Shown: piece by piece, positions 26,952 to 35,692 of the stretch | Layout of the letters: every line of letters starts with the position of its first letter | Numbering within the stretch: position 1 is the first letter of the stretch | Assembly (NCBI RefSeq): GCF_015694465.1 | Contig: NZ_JADQDO010000002.1 | Location: 248,001-312,000, forward strand | Source of the DNA: Microvirga alba | GTDB taxonomy: Bacteria; Pseudomonadota; Alphaproteobacteria; Rhizobiales; Beijerinckiaceae | DNA: 64,000 nt | Direction of reading: 5' to 3' | Notes under the pieces: model-generated | The model's input: the letters and a program-made list of their open reading frames with translations, nothing else | Told to the model about the DNA's origin: nothing | Database searches by the model: none | Position numbers and translations under genes: made by a program

Positions 26952-27739
26952 CAGGGCCACATTCTGGCGGAGAGCGACGAATCGCGGAAAATGGGTTGCG
27001 GCGCAGGCTTGGGAACCCGCTCGGCGGTGAACGCACAAAAGGACGGAAGAGGCAAGTCTTTCACGACAACAGCGGCCTGTGCGGTCACAGCCCGCTCATA
27101 TGTCGCCAACGTCGCCACATAGTCATCGTGCATCACGATCAGATGAACAAAAATGTCCGGCAGCGGCGCTTTTGCCGCACGCGCGGGGCGGACCCGGAAT
27201 CCGCCGCCCCATTGCCGCGTCACGGCGAGATGGCGCGGATCGACCATTACCTCTCCGGTGAGCTTCAGCGCCGCCTCCTTGATAGACCACAGGATGGTCT
27301 CGGCGTGCTCCCGTATCTCGGAGAGACTTGCGAGGAGCCCCTCGTCTTCATCCGCCAAGGCAGCCGACAAGGAACCGGCCCCGTCCGAGGGGGCCGCAAG
27401 CCGCTCGATGTCGAGGCCGACGTCGAATGTCCGCGAGACGGCAACCAGGGTCATGTCACCCGCATGGCTCAAATTGAAGAACGGCCCGCCGGGGACGAAG
27501 GGCTTGCCCGCGGGTGTCGTCTCCAACCGGATCTCTTCGGGCGGGAACCCGCATTCCTCCGCCATGGCGAGTCGAAGGCCGCCGTGGCCGATGCGATACG
27601 CAAGACGGTCCGATTCACGTCTCAGGCGAGCGGCATGGCGTCGCTCCGCGCCGCCGGCGGTTCTCTCGAAAACGTCGAGGCAGCCGGAAAGCAAAATATC
27701 GGCCGATCGACGGCGATCGATTGCGTAGAGCGAGATCAC
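26951..27739 (-). CDS. 4'-phosphopantetheinyl transferase (Sfp-type)
   Basis: A 262-residue Sfp-like enzyme that transfers phosphopantetheine from CoA to a carrier-protein serine. Motifs: GKPFV then NLSHAGD (89-95), VGLDIE (107-112; Mg-binding D and E) and WSIKEAALK (151-159). The start is a GTG at 27739 preceded by GGAG. The stop overlaps the first base of the NRPS start, so the two are translationally coupled; S555 of that NRPS is the obvious substrate. The C-terminal ~60 residues are less conserved. Confidence 0.9.
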   Translation of the reverse strand: MISLYAIDRRRSADILLSGCLDVFERTAGGAERRHAARLRRESDRLAYRIGHGGLRLAMAEECGFPPEEIRLETTPAGKPFVPGGPFFNLSHAGDMTLVAVSRTFDVGLDIERLAAPSDGAGSLSAALADEDEGLLASLSEIREHAETILWSIKEAALKLTGEVMVDPRHLAVTRQWGGGFRVRPARAAKAPLPDIFVHLIVMHDDYVATLATYERAVTAQAAVVVKDLPLPSFCAFTAERVPKPAPQPIFRDSSLSARMWP

Positions 27740-27938
27740 GAGCAGAACTCCGCTCCCATGACACGAATTTCAGCGGAACCTTAAGCCGGCCCATATGAAG
27801 CGGCTATGAACGCCGTTAACCTCGCCGATCCGAATGGTCGCTATTTCTGAGGGAATCCCGAGGTCACTGCGACCAAATGGCCCCAGAATTCGCCGTGCCC
27901 GGCGGGCATCCAGGTGTCAGGTGAAATGGCGGCAGCCC

Positions 27939-28709
27939 TTATGCCGCCGCCATGTCGGAGCGCTGCGCCCAGCCGGTCATCGAGCGCTCGATGAGGGCGG
28001 TAATGACGTACATCACGACCCCGAGCACGGCCAGAACCACCAGGGCCGCCCAGACAAGGGGTACCTCGAAAGCGGCCGACGCCCGGGTCAGCAGGTTGCC
28101 GATGCCCACATTCGACGCGTTCTGCTCTCCGATCACCGAGCCGACATAGGCAAGCGTGATCGCCACTTTCAGCGAGCCGAAGAAATAGGGCATCGCCCGC
28201 GGCACCCCGACCTTGAACACGATGTCGCGTTTGGAGGCGCCGAGCGCGCGTAGGACGTCCTCCATCTCCGGCTCGACCGTCGCGATGCCGGTCGCGACAT
28301 TCACCACGATGGGGAAGAACGAGATCAGGAAGGCCGTCATCACCGGCGGCACCCAGCCGACGCCGAACCAGAAGACGAGGATCGGCACAACCGCAACCTT
28401 CGGGATGGAATTGAATCCGACAAGAAGCGGATAGGTGCCCGCATTGATGAGCCGCGACGCGCCGAGCGCCATGCCGAGCAGTAGCCCAAATGCGACGGCG
28501 ATGCCGAAACCCGCCAGCGTCATCCAGAGCGTGTGCATTGCGTGAAAGGCGAGCTGATTGCGGTACTCCCAAATCGCCTGCGCGATGGTGGATGGGGCGG
28601 GCAGAACGAAGGTTGAGACCTTCAAGACGCGGCAGATGATCTCCCAGGCCAGGAAGAAGCCAAGCGTGAAAATCCAGGGCGCGAGGTGCAAGTGGCGCTT
28701 TGTTGTCAT
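27939..28709 (-). CDS. ABC transporter permease (SsuC/TauC/ThiX type)
   Basis: A 256-residue inner-membrane permease with about six helices. The BPD_transp_1 coupling (EAA) loop is visible: VEPEMEDVLRALGASKRDIVFKVGVPRAMPYFFGSLK. Start: ATG 28709; an alternative GTG at 28721 would overlap the ATPase stop as GTGA. It is the last gene of the three-gene importer after the solute-binding protein and the ATPase. The substrate is not readable: the NitT/TauT family takes up nitrate, sulfonates, aromatic acids and pyrimidine precursors. Confidence 0.88.
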   Translation of the reverse strand: MTTKRHLHLAPWIFTLGFFLAWEIICRVLKVSTFVLPAPSTIAQAIWEYRNQLAFHAMHTLWMTLAGFGIAVAFGLLLGMALGASRLINAGTYPLLVGFNSIPKVAVVPILVFWFGVGWVPPVMTAFLISFFPIVVNVATGIATVEPEMEDVLRALGASKRDIVFKVGVPRAMPYFFGSLKVAITLAYVGSVIGEQNASNVGIGNLLTRASAAFEVPLVWAALVVLAVLGVVMYVITALIERSMTGWAQRSDMAAA

Positions 28710-28717
28710 GAACGATC

Positions 28718-29509
28718 TCACGCCGCCGCCCGCGCCTGCGCGATGTGACCGCGCAGTTCTTGAACGAGAGAGGCAAAGGGGGCGCTATAGGTGATTTCGA
28801 GATCGCGGGGCCGGGGGAATTCCACTTCGCGCTCGGCGACGATGCGGCCGGGTCGCGCGCTCATGCAGAAAATACGATCGGCGAGAAAGGCCGCCTCGCG
28901 CAGGTCATGCGTCACGAGGATAATTGTAACCTTTTGCGCCGCATGAAGGTCGCGCATGACGCACCACAATTCCTCGCGGGTGAAGGTGTCGAGCGCGCCG
29001 AAAGGCTCGTCGAGCATCAGAAGCTTCGGCTCGTGGATCAGCGCTCGGCAGAGAGACGCGCGCTGCTGCATGCCGCCGGACAATTGCCACGGGAATTTGT
29101 GCCCCTGCCCTTTCAGCCCGACCTGGGCGAGCAGGCATTCCGCCTTGGCGACATACTCGGCCTTGTGTTTACGCAGGCGCGAGCGATGCGGCTCGACGAT
29201 TTCGAGCGGCAGGAGGATGTTGTCGAGCGTCGTGCGCCACGGCAGCATGGTCGGATTCTGGAACGCCATGCCCGCCAATTTAACGGGTGCGCCAACCTCC
29301 CTTCCGCCGACGATCACCGTGCCCTCACGCGGAAACTGCAATCCCGTCGCGAGTTTCATCAGCGTAGACTTGCCGCATCCCGAGGGGCCGACGATGGCGG
29401 CGAACTCGTCCTCACGCACGGTTAGATTGAGATTCTGCACGGCAGGCGCGCCGTCTTCCGCCCGCGCATAGACGTGGGTGACGTCCTGAATATCGACGAA
29501 GGTTGTCAT
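28718..29509 (-). CDS. ABC transporter ATP-binding protein (SsuB/TauB type)
   Basis: A 263-residue ATPase. Walker A GPSGCGKST is at 41-49, signature LSGGMQQR, Walker B LLMLDEPFGALD, and the H-loop in ILVTHDLREA. The Q-loop is FQNPTMLPWRT, characteristic of the nitrate/sulfonate/taurine group. It energises the permease encoded immediately downstream. A terminator-like hairpin separates it from the binding-protein gene upstream. Confidence 0.92.
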   Translation of the reverse strand: MTTFVDIQDVTHVYARAEDGAPAVQNLNLTVREDEFAAIVGPSGCGKSTLMKLATGLQFPREGTVIVGGREVGAPVKLAGMAFQNPTMLPWRTTLDNILLPLEIVEPHRSRLRKHKAEYVAKAECLLAQVGLKGQGHKFPWQLSGGMQQRASLCRALIHEPKLLMLDEPFGALDTFTREELWCVMRDLHAAQKVTIILVTHDLREAAFLADRIFCMSARPGRIVAEREVEFPRPRDLEITYSAPFASLVQELRGHIAQARAAA

Positions 29510-29524
29510 GAAGGAACTCGTCCG

Positions 29525-29561
29525 GAAAAGAAAAAGGCCCGGCCGCTTTCGCGATCAGGCC
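29525..29561 (-). terminator. Attenuating hairpin between the binding-protein and ATPase genes
   Basis: On the minus strand an 11-position stem (29551-29561 with 29536-29546; two G-U pairs, one mismatch) with a GAAA loop is followed by TTTTTCTTTTCC. It lies just after the binding-protein stop. It would let the binding protein be made in excess over the ATPase and permease, as is common in such operons. Confidence 0.7.
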
Positions 29562-29569
29562 TTCAGGGC

Positions 29570-30610
29570 TCAGTTCACTTTTCGCTGGTCGGACGCGGGG
29601 AGGAATTCCTCCGCGAAGACATCCTCGACCTTCGGCTTCGTCTTGTAGGTGAAGGTCAGGCCAATCTGGTCGAGCGCCCTGGCGAAGCGGTCCTTGTCGA
29701 TGCCGCCAAAACCGTTCGCCTTGATCCAGGGAGTGAGCATGTTCTGATCGAGCACCATCTTCAGGCGCTCGAGCTCGACATCCTTCTTCGCCACGTCATT
29801 GCGCTTGATGACGGAATCGACCGCGCTCGCCGGGTCCTTCACCGTGTCGCGCACACCCTTCATGATCGCGCGCAAAAGCCCCTTCACCGCCTCGGGCTTC
29901 TCCTTGGCGAACTTCTCGGAGACGATGATCGTGTTGCCGTAAAGATCGACGCCATGATCGCTCATGAGTAGGACGACGATGTCCTCCTCCGGAACGCCGC
30001 GAGACTTGAGGTTGATATAGGAGGACATGGAGAAGCCGAAGACCGCATCGACCTCGCCTTGCGCCAGCATCGGCTCGCGAACGGGAAAGCCGACATTCTC
30101 GAACTTCATGCTGGAATCGTCGATCTTGTTGACCGACCTGAAGATCGGCCATTGCGCATAGGCCCCATCAGCGACGGGCGCGCCGAACTTCTTGCCCTGC
30201 AGGCTCGACACATCCTTCGTGATGCCACGGCTTTTCCGCCCGATGATCGCAAAAGGCGGGCGGTCATACATGACCATCACCGCCTTGATGTCGGTGCCGG
30301 GGTTCTCGTCACGGAAGCGGACAAGTGAGTTCACGTCGCCGAAGCCGGCATCGTAGGAACCTGAGGCGACCCGCGAGATCGGCTCGCGCGAGCCCGCCGC
30401 CGGATCGATCGTCACGTCGAGGCCCTCGGCCTTGAAGTAACCCTTGTCGAGCGCAACCGCGAAAGGCGCGGCCGGCCCCTCCCAGCGCCAATCCAGGCTG
30501 AACCGCACCGGCGTCTGCGCTTGCGCGGCACCGAGACCGAGAAAAACAGCTGCCCCGGCAACCATCCCCCTGGTCCACCATCCCGCTCGTGTCGAACGAT
30601 TGGAAATCAT
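29570..30610 (-). CDS. NMT1/THI5-like ABC transporter substrate-binding protein
   Basis: A 346-residue periplasmic protein with a signal peptide (MVAGAAVFLGLGAAQAQ). The NMT1/SsuA-like fold begins RFSLDWRWEGPAAPFAVALDKGYFKAEGLDVTI. The FSLDW start resembles pyrimidine-precursor and riboflavin-type binding proteins as well as sulfonate and nitrate ones, so the ligand stays open. ATG 30610 is chosen because GAGG lies 8 nt upstream; a GTG at 30619 is the alternative. First gene of the importer. Confidence 0.87.
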   Translation of the reverse strand: MISNRSTRAGWWTRGMVAGAAVFLGLGAAQAQTPVRFSLDWRWEGPAAPFAVALDKGYFKAEGLDVTIDPAAGSREPISRVASGSYDAGFGDVNSLVRFRDENPGTDIKAVMVMYDRPPFAIIGRKSRGITKDVSSLQGKKFGAPVADGAYAQWPIFRSVNKIDDSSMKFENVGFPVREPMLAQGEVDAVFGFSMSSYINLKSRGVPEEDIVVLLMSDHGVDLYGNTIIVSEKFAKEKPEAVKGLLRAIMKGVRDTVKDPASAVDSVIKRNDVAKKDVELERLKMVLDQNMLTPWIKANGFGGIDKDRFARALDQIGLTFTYKTKPKVEDVFAEEFLPASDQRKVN

Positions 30611-30908
30611 CACCGTCACCTCTGTTTTTGTCGCCCCGTGCCCTTGGAGAGCCGGGACCTACAGGCCTCTTGGCAATCTGCGTGCCATTTCTTCTGAAAC
30701 CCTGTTCATGCAAGCAGAACGGCGCGCGACGTCAAGCCCCTTTGCCGTTTCAACCGGCAGGTGCCCTCAAATGGGGCAGACGATCTCCGTAGCGGAAGCC
30801 CTTGACGGCGAAGAACCGCGTTCCCACGTAAGCTTGGTCGGTGACCGGGCCCCTCTGGCGGGCGCAGAATTGCGCGCGTGATGTCGGAACCGACAGATTT
30901 CAACATTA
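30611..30908. other. Intergenic region between the ABC importer and terC (298 nt)
   Basis: The divergent promoters must lie here. I see no gene, no ligand-specific riboswitch motif and no strong palindrome. I checked for the manganese (yybP-ykoY) riboswitch often found before terC genes; its conserved core is not evident. Confidence 0.5.
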
Positions 30909-31916
30909 ATGGGTTCGGTCATGCTCGAAGTCCTGCTGTTCAGCTGGCTCGGCAAGCCTCTTTGGATGTGGCTTGCCTTTCTGGTTATCGTCGTTTCTCT
31001 TCTCGCCCTCGATCTTGGCGTGCTCAATCGCAAAGACCATGAGATCGGTGTGCGCGAGAGCCTCTTCACGAGTGCCTTTTATATCGGGCTTGGCCTGCTC
31101 TTCGGTGCCTGGGTCTGGTGGCAACTCGGCCCTGAATCCGGCATCAACTATCTGACAGGCTTCGCCTTGGAAAAGGCGCTCGCGATGGACAACGTGTTCG
31201 TCATCGCGATGATCTTCAGCTTCTTCGCGGTGCCGCGCGTCTACCAGCACCGGGTTCTGTTCTGGGGCATCTTCGGCGTCATCGTGCTGCGCGCGCTGAT
31301 GATCGGATTCGGCGCGGCCGCCATCGCGCAATTTTCCTGGATTCTCTACGTCTTTGCGTTGTTCCTGATCGCAACCGGCGTGAAGATGCTCGTCTTCGCG
31401 GACCAGACGCACGACATCGCGCAGAACCCCGTTCTGCGCTTCATGCGTCGCCGGTTCAACGTGACCGACCAGATGCACGGTCACGATTTTTTCGTGAAGC
31501 TGCCCCACCCGAAAAGCGGCGGGCTTGTCTGGTTCATGACGCCGCTGTTCCTGGCGCTCGCGCTCATCGAGATCGCGGACGTTGTTTTCGCGGTCGACTC
31601 GGTGCCGGCGATTTTCGCCATCACGACCGACCCGTTCATCGTCTACACGTCGAACATCTTCGCGATCCTGGGATTGCGCGCGCTCTACTTCGCGCTCGCC
31701 GCCATGGTGCACCGCTTCGATTACCTCAAATATGCCCTGGCGGTGGTGCTGATCTTCATCGGCGCGAAGATCTTCATCGCCGACGCGTTCGACCTGGCGA
31801 AAATTCCTCCGGCCATCTCGCTCGGCGTCACCTTCGGCATTCTCGCCGCAGGCGTTGGCTGGAGTCTCTGGAAGACGAAGGGCGAAGGGCCCGAAGCGAA
31901 GCAGGTCACCGGATAA
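30909..31916 (+). CDS. TerC-family integral membrane protein (metal export/metalation)
   Basis: A 335-residue protein with about eight helices. Conserved TerC features: YLTGFALEKALAMDNVFVIAMIF and LIEIADVVFAVDSVPAIFAIT, with buried acidic residues (E, D, N in EKALAMDN; EIADVVFAVDS) that probably coordinate Mn(II) or another metal. Bacterial TerC proteins export or supply Mn to secreted enzymes; some are named for tellurite resistance, which is not implied here. ATG 30909 is used, ATG 30921 being possible. It is a single gene ending at a palindromic element. Confidence 0.87.
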   Translation: MGSVMLEVLLFSWLGKPLWMWLAFLVIVVSLLALDLGVLNRKDHEIGVRESLFTSAFYIGLGLLFGAWVWWQLGPESGINYLTGFALEKALAMDNVFVIAMIFSFFAVPRVYQHRVLFWGIFGVIVLRALMIGFGAAAIAQFSWILYVFALFLIATGVKMLVFADQTHDIAQNPVLRFMRRRFNVTDQMHGHDFFVKLPHPKSGGLVWFMTPLFLALALIEIADVVFAVDSVPAIFAITTDPFIVYTSNIFAILGLRALYFALAAMVHRFDYLKYALAVVLIFIGAKIFIADAFDLAKIPPAISLGVTFGILAAGVGWSLWKTKGEGPEAKQVTG

Positions 31917-31926
31917 GAGAACTGCG

Positions 31927-32010
31927 CGTCATCCCCCGGGCTTGTCCCGGGGATCCACGCCTTCTACCCGCTCAACGACGTGGATGGCCGGATCACGTCC
32001 GGCCATGACG
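31927..32010. repeat. Dispersed palindromic element, CGTCAT...ATGACG (copy 1)
   Basis: Two hairpins in one unit: CCCCGGG/CCCGGGG at the left and GGCCGGA/TCCGGCC at the right, enclosed by CGTCAT (31927-31932) and ATGACG (32005-32010). It lies between the converging terC and putR genes. See also 36214-36353, 47767-47852 and 54279-54383. Confidence 0.75.
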
Positions 32011-32019
32011 ATGGTGCCG

Positions 32020-32481
32020 TTAGACCGGCAACATCCCGTCGCTCTTCACTTCTTCCATCACCGCATAGGTGCGGGTTTCCTTCACGCCCGGAAGGGCGAG
32101 GAGGATCTCCCCGAGGAAATGGCGATAGGCGGCCATGTCGGCGACACGGGTCTTGACCAGATAGTCGAACCCGCCCGCGACCATGTGGCATTCGAGCACC
32201 TCCGGCGCGCGCCGAACGGCTTCGGCGAATTTCTCGAAGACGTCCGGCGTCGTCTTGTCGAGCGACACCTCCACGAAGACGAGCAATTCGAGGCCGAGCC
32301 GGTGCGGATCGAGCCGCGCCCCAAAGCCCGCGATGTAGCCCTCCCGCTGCAATCGCTTCATGCGCTCGCTGGTCGAGGTCGGCGAGAGACCCACCTTCTC
32401 GGCCAGATCCACGGTGGCGATGCGGCCATCGTTCTGGAGGCATTTCAGGATCTTGCGATCGATCCGGTCAATTTCCGTCAT
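32020..32481 (-). CDS. putR: Lrp/AsnC-family regulator, probable PutR
   Basis: A 153-residue Lrp-type regulator. The N-terminal winged HTH is IDRKILKCLQNDGRIATVDLAEKVGLSPTSTSERMKRL; the C-terminal RAM/ligand domain follows from ~65 (LLVFVEVSLDK, MVAGGFDYLVKTRVADM). It is transcribed divergently from putA over 110 nt, the arrangement of PutR of Agrobacterium, Rhodobacter and Bradyrhizobium, which activates putA in response to proline. The putA product here has no DNA-binding domain of its own, which fits. The gene name rests on context. Confidence 0.85.
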   Translation of the reverse strand: MTEIDRIDRKILKCLQNDGRIATVDLAEKVGLSPTSTSERMKRLQREGYIAGFGARLDPHRLGLELLVFVEVSLDKTTPDVFEKFAEAVRRAPEVLECHMVAGGFDYLVKTRVADMAAYRHFLGEILLALPGVKETRTYAVMEEVKSDGMLPV

Positions 32482-32591
32482 TATCGCGGCCCTATGGCTA
32501 TCTAACCTCTGTTCTTACGGCAAAGCGGCTAATATTGCCATCGAAACGCGGCTCCCGGCCTCTTATATTCCACAAAACACCGGAGGACGCC
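32482..32591. promoter_or_regulatory. putR-putA divergent promoter region
   Basis: A 110-nt gap between divergent starts, AT-richer than its surroundings (GCGGCTAATATTGCC, CTCTTATATTCCAC). Lrp-type proteins bind such AT-rich tracts. I could not fix individual operators. Confidence 0.45.
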
Positions 32592-35500
32592 GTGACCCTG
32601 ATCTCAACCGCTACCCAGCCTTTCAACCCACCTTACGCGGAAGACGACAAAGTCGTCGCCGCGCGCCTGTTGGCGGATGCCCGGCTCTCGCCCGAGCGGG
32701 AACGGCAGGTGGACAGGCGGGCGCGGCGGTTGATCGAGGCGATCCGCGAAAAGAGCGGCGGCCTGGGCGGCGTCGAGGAGATGCTGCGGGAATACGCGCT
32801 CTCGACCAAGGAGGGCCTGGCCCTGATGGTGCTGGCGGAGGCCCTGCTGCGGGTGCCCGATGCGGCCACCGCCGACAAACTGATCGAAGACAAGCTCGGC
32901 CAGGCCGATTTCGCCGGGCATGAATCGAAATCCGACGCCTTTCTTGTGTCCGCCTCGGCCTGGGCGCTCGGCATCACCGCCCGCATCATCCAGCCCGGCG
33001 AGACGCCGGAAGGCATCTTGCGCCAGCTCACCAAGCGCCTCGGGCTGCCTGCCGTGCGCACGGCGACGCGCCAGGCCATGCGCGTGATGGGCAATCATTT
33101 CGTGCTCGGCCAGACCATCGAAGAAGCATTGAAGCGCGCAAGCTCCAGCAAGGGCCGGCTCTATCGCTATTCCTTCGACATGCTCGGCGAAGGCGCCCGC
33201 ACGGCGGACGATGCGCGCCGCTATTTCGATTCTTATGCGTCGGCCATCGAGGCCATCGGCCAATCAGCCGGCAATGAACCCTTGCCGAACCGCCCCGGCA
33301 TCTCGGTGAAGCTCTCCGCGCTCCACCCGCGCTATGAGGCCACGAGCCGCGAGCGGGTGATGCGCGAGCTCGTGCCCGCCGTGATCGAGCTGGCGCAGAA
33401 GGCCAAGTCCTACGATCTCAACTTCACCATCGACGCGGAAGAGGCGGACCGTCTCGAATTGTCCCTTGAGGTGATCGAGGCGGTGCTCGCTGATCCGTCG
33501 CTTGCGGGCTGGAGCGGATTCGGCCTCGCCATCCAAGGCTATCAGAAGCGCGCGGGCGCGGTGATCGATGCGATTGCCGCCATGGCCGAACGCCACGACC
33601 GACGCATGATGGTGCGCCTCGTCAAGGGCGCTTACTGGGACACGGAAGTGAAGCGCGCGCAGGAGCGCGGGCTCGACGATTATCCCGTCTTCACCCGCAA
33701 GGCGATGACCGATCTCAACTACGTCGCCTGCGCCGAGAAGCTTCTAAGCTTGCGCCCGCGCATTTATCCGCAATTCGCGACTCACAATGCGCTCACGGTC
33801 GCGTCGATCATCGAGCGCGCGGGCGGTCGCGAGGGCTACGAGTTCCAGCGTCTGCATGGCATGGGCGAAGCGCTCTATGCGCGCCTGCTCGAGGATGAGC
33901 CCGGTCTCGCCTGCCGCGCCTATGCGCCGGTCGGCGGGCATCGCGATCTTTTGGCTTATCTGGTGCGACGCCTGTTGGAGAACGGTGCGAATTCCTCGTT
34001 CGTGTCGGTCGCGGCGGACCCCGAGGTTCCGATCGAGGCGCTTCTGAAGCGCCCCGCCGACATCATCGTTTCCGCCGATCACGCGCGGCATCCCAAGCTG
34101 CCGCTGCCCCGCGATCTCTTCGGAAAGGAGCGGTCCAATTCCGACGGCGTCGAGTTCGGCAACAGCGACGCGCTTGATTCGCTTCTCGCCGAAATCGTTC
34201 AGGGCGCGCGCCAGACCTACAAGGCCGAGCCTCTGATCGACGGCAAGCCCGCCTCCGGCGAAACGCGCCCGGTGGTGAGCCCCATCGATGGCACCACCGT
34301 CGCGGGTCAGGTGACCGAGGCCTCGGCCGATATGGCCGACCGCGCCATCATGGCCGCCCGAGCTGGTTTCGCAGGCTGGAGTGGCACCGACGCGCAGGTC
34401 CGCGCCGCCGCCCTGGAGCGCGCGGCGGATTTGTTGGAAGCGCGCCGCGGCGCGTTCCTGCATCTGCTGCAGACGGAAGCGGGCAAGACCCTCGACGACG
34501 CCATGTCGGAGGTGCGTGAGGCGGTCGATTTCTGCCGCTACTACGCCGCGCAAGGTCGCAAGCTCTTCGGCTCGGACGAAGCGATGCCCGGCCCGACCGG
34601 CGAGAGCAACGCTCTGCGCATGCGCGGGCGTGGCGTGTTCATAGCCATCTCGCCCTGGAATTTCCCGCTCGCGATCTTCCTTGGTCAGGTTTCAGCGGCT
34701 CTCATGGCGGGCAATACCGTCGTCGCGAAACCCGCCGAGCAGACGCCGCTGATCGCGGCGCTCGCCGTGCGCGCCCTGCATGAGGCAGGCGTCCCGACTT
34801 CTGCCCTGCAATTTGCTCCCGGCGATGGCCGCGTCGGCGCGCGGCTTGTCGAGAACAAGCATGTGGCGGGCGTCGTCTTCACCGGCTCGACGGAGGTCGC
34901 GCGCATCATCAATCGCACGCTCGCGGCGAAAGACGGACCCATCGTCCCGCTGATCGCGGAGACCGGCGGCATCAATGCCATGATCGTCGATGCAACCGCT
35001 CTGCCTGAGCAGGTGGCCGATGACGTGGTCATGTCCGCGTTCCGCTCTGCCGGTCAACGCTGCTCGGCCCTGCGCCTGCTCTGTGTGCAGGAGGATGTGG
35101 CCGACCGCATGATCGAGATGATCGCGGGCAACGCGCGCGAGCTGAAACTCGGCGACCCGCGCGAGATCTCGACCCATGTGGGTCCGGTGATCGACCGCGA
35201 GGCGAAAGACCGGCTCGACGCGCATGTGCGCGCCATGCGGACGTCCGCCAAGGTGCATTACGCGGGCGAAGCGCCGACGGCCGGCACCTATGTCGCGCCG
35301 CATATCTTCGAGCTCGATCAGCCGAAGGCTCTCACCGAAGAAGTCTTCGGCCCGATTCTCCATGTGGTGCGCTACAAAGCCGGTCGTCTCGATGACGTGA
35401 TTGAGGCCATCGACGCCACCGGCTACGGCTTGACGCTGGGCGTTCATTCCCGCATCGACGCCACGGTGAACCACATCGTCGAGCGTCTGTCGGTCGGCAA

Positions 35501-35690
35501 TGTCTATGTGAACCGCAACATGATTGGCGCGGTCGTCGGCGTGCAGCCCTTCGGCGGTCATGGCCTTTCCGGTACCGGGCCGAAGGCGGGCGGGCCGCAT
35601 TACCTGCTGCGGTTCGCCACCGAGCAGACAGTGACGATCAACACGGCGGCGGCGGGCGGCAATGCCAACCTGATCGCGATGGGAGAATGA
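32592..35690 (+). CDS. putA: Bifunctional proline dehydrogenase / L-glutamate-gamma-semialdehyde dehydrogenase
   Basis: A 1032-residue PutA. Proline is oxidised to P5C by the FAD-dependent PRODH barrel (about 170-480: GISVKLSALHPRYE, YDLNFTIDAEEADRLELS, RLVKGAYWD), and the hydrolysed semialdehyde to glutamate by the NAD-dependent domain (about 540-1010) with catalytic C824 (GQRCSALR), E790 (ETGGINAMI) and FTGSTEVAR. There is no N-terminal ribbon-helix-helix domain, so this is the bifunctional, non-DNA-binding type. The start is a GTG at 32592 with GGAGGA 4-5 nt upstream; an in-frame TTG at 32535 has no such site. The glutamate feeds the TCA genes of this window. Confidence 0.95.
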   Translation: MTLISTATQPFNPPYAEDDKVVAARLLADARLSPERERQVDRRARRLIEAIREKSGGLGGVEEMLREYALSTKEGLALMVLAEALLRVPDAATADKLIEDKLGQADFAGHESKSDAFLVSASAWALGITARIIQPGETPEGILRQLTKRLGLPAVRTATRQAMRVMGNHFVLGQTIEEALKRASSSKGRLYRYSFDMLGEGARTADDARRYFDSYASAIEAIGQSAGNEPLPNRPGISVKLSALHPRYEATSRERVMRELVPAVIELAQKAKSYDLNFTIDAEEADRLELSLEVIEAVLADPSLAGWSGFGLAIQGYQKRAGAVIDAIAAMAERHDRRMMVRLVKGAYWDTEVKRAQERGLDDYPVFTRKAMTDLNYVACAEKLLSLRPRIYPQFATHNALTVASIIERAGGREGYEFQRLHGMGEALYARLLEDEPGLACRAYAPVGGHRDLLAYLVRRLLENGANSSFVSVAADPEVPIEALLKRPADIIVSADHARHPKLPLPRDLFGKERSNSDGVEFGNSDALDSLLAEIVQGARQTYKAEPLIDGKPASGETRPVVSPIDGTTVAGQVTEASADMADRAIMAARAGFAGWSGTDAQVRAAALERAADLLEARRGAFLHLLQTEAGKTLDDAMSEVREAVDFCRYYAAQGRKLFGSDEAMPGPTGESNALRMRGRGVFIAISPWNFPLAIFLGQVSAALMAGNTVVAKPAEQTPLIAALAVRALHEAGVPTSALQFAPGDGRVGARLVENKHVAGVVFTGSTEVARIINRTLAAKDGPIVPLIAETGGINAMIVDATALPEQVADDVVMSAFRSAGQRCSALRLLCVQEDVADRMIEMIAGNARELKLGDPREISTHVGPVIDREAKDRLDAHVRAMRTSAKVHYAGEAPTAGTYVAPHIFELDQPKALTEEVFGPILHVVRYKAGRLDDVIEAIDATGYGLTLGVHSRIDATVNHIVERLSVGNVYVNRNMIGAVVGVQPFGGHGLSGTGPKAGGPHYLLRFATEQTVTINTAAAGGNANLIAMGE

Positions 35691-35692
35691 GG

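Noticed and set aside
27841..28776. 311-codon open frame on the minus strand overlapping the ABC permease
   Set aside because: Different frame of a clear permease gene; Arg/Gly-rich, no domain.
30620..30908. Possible manganese (yybP-ykoY) riboswitch before terC
   Set aside because: Conserved core bases are not visible; a covariance-model search would settle it.
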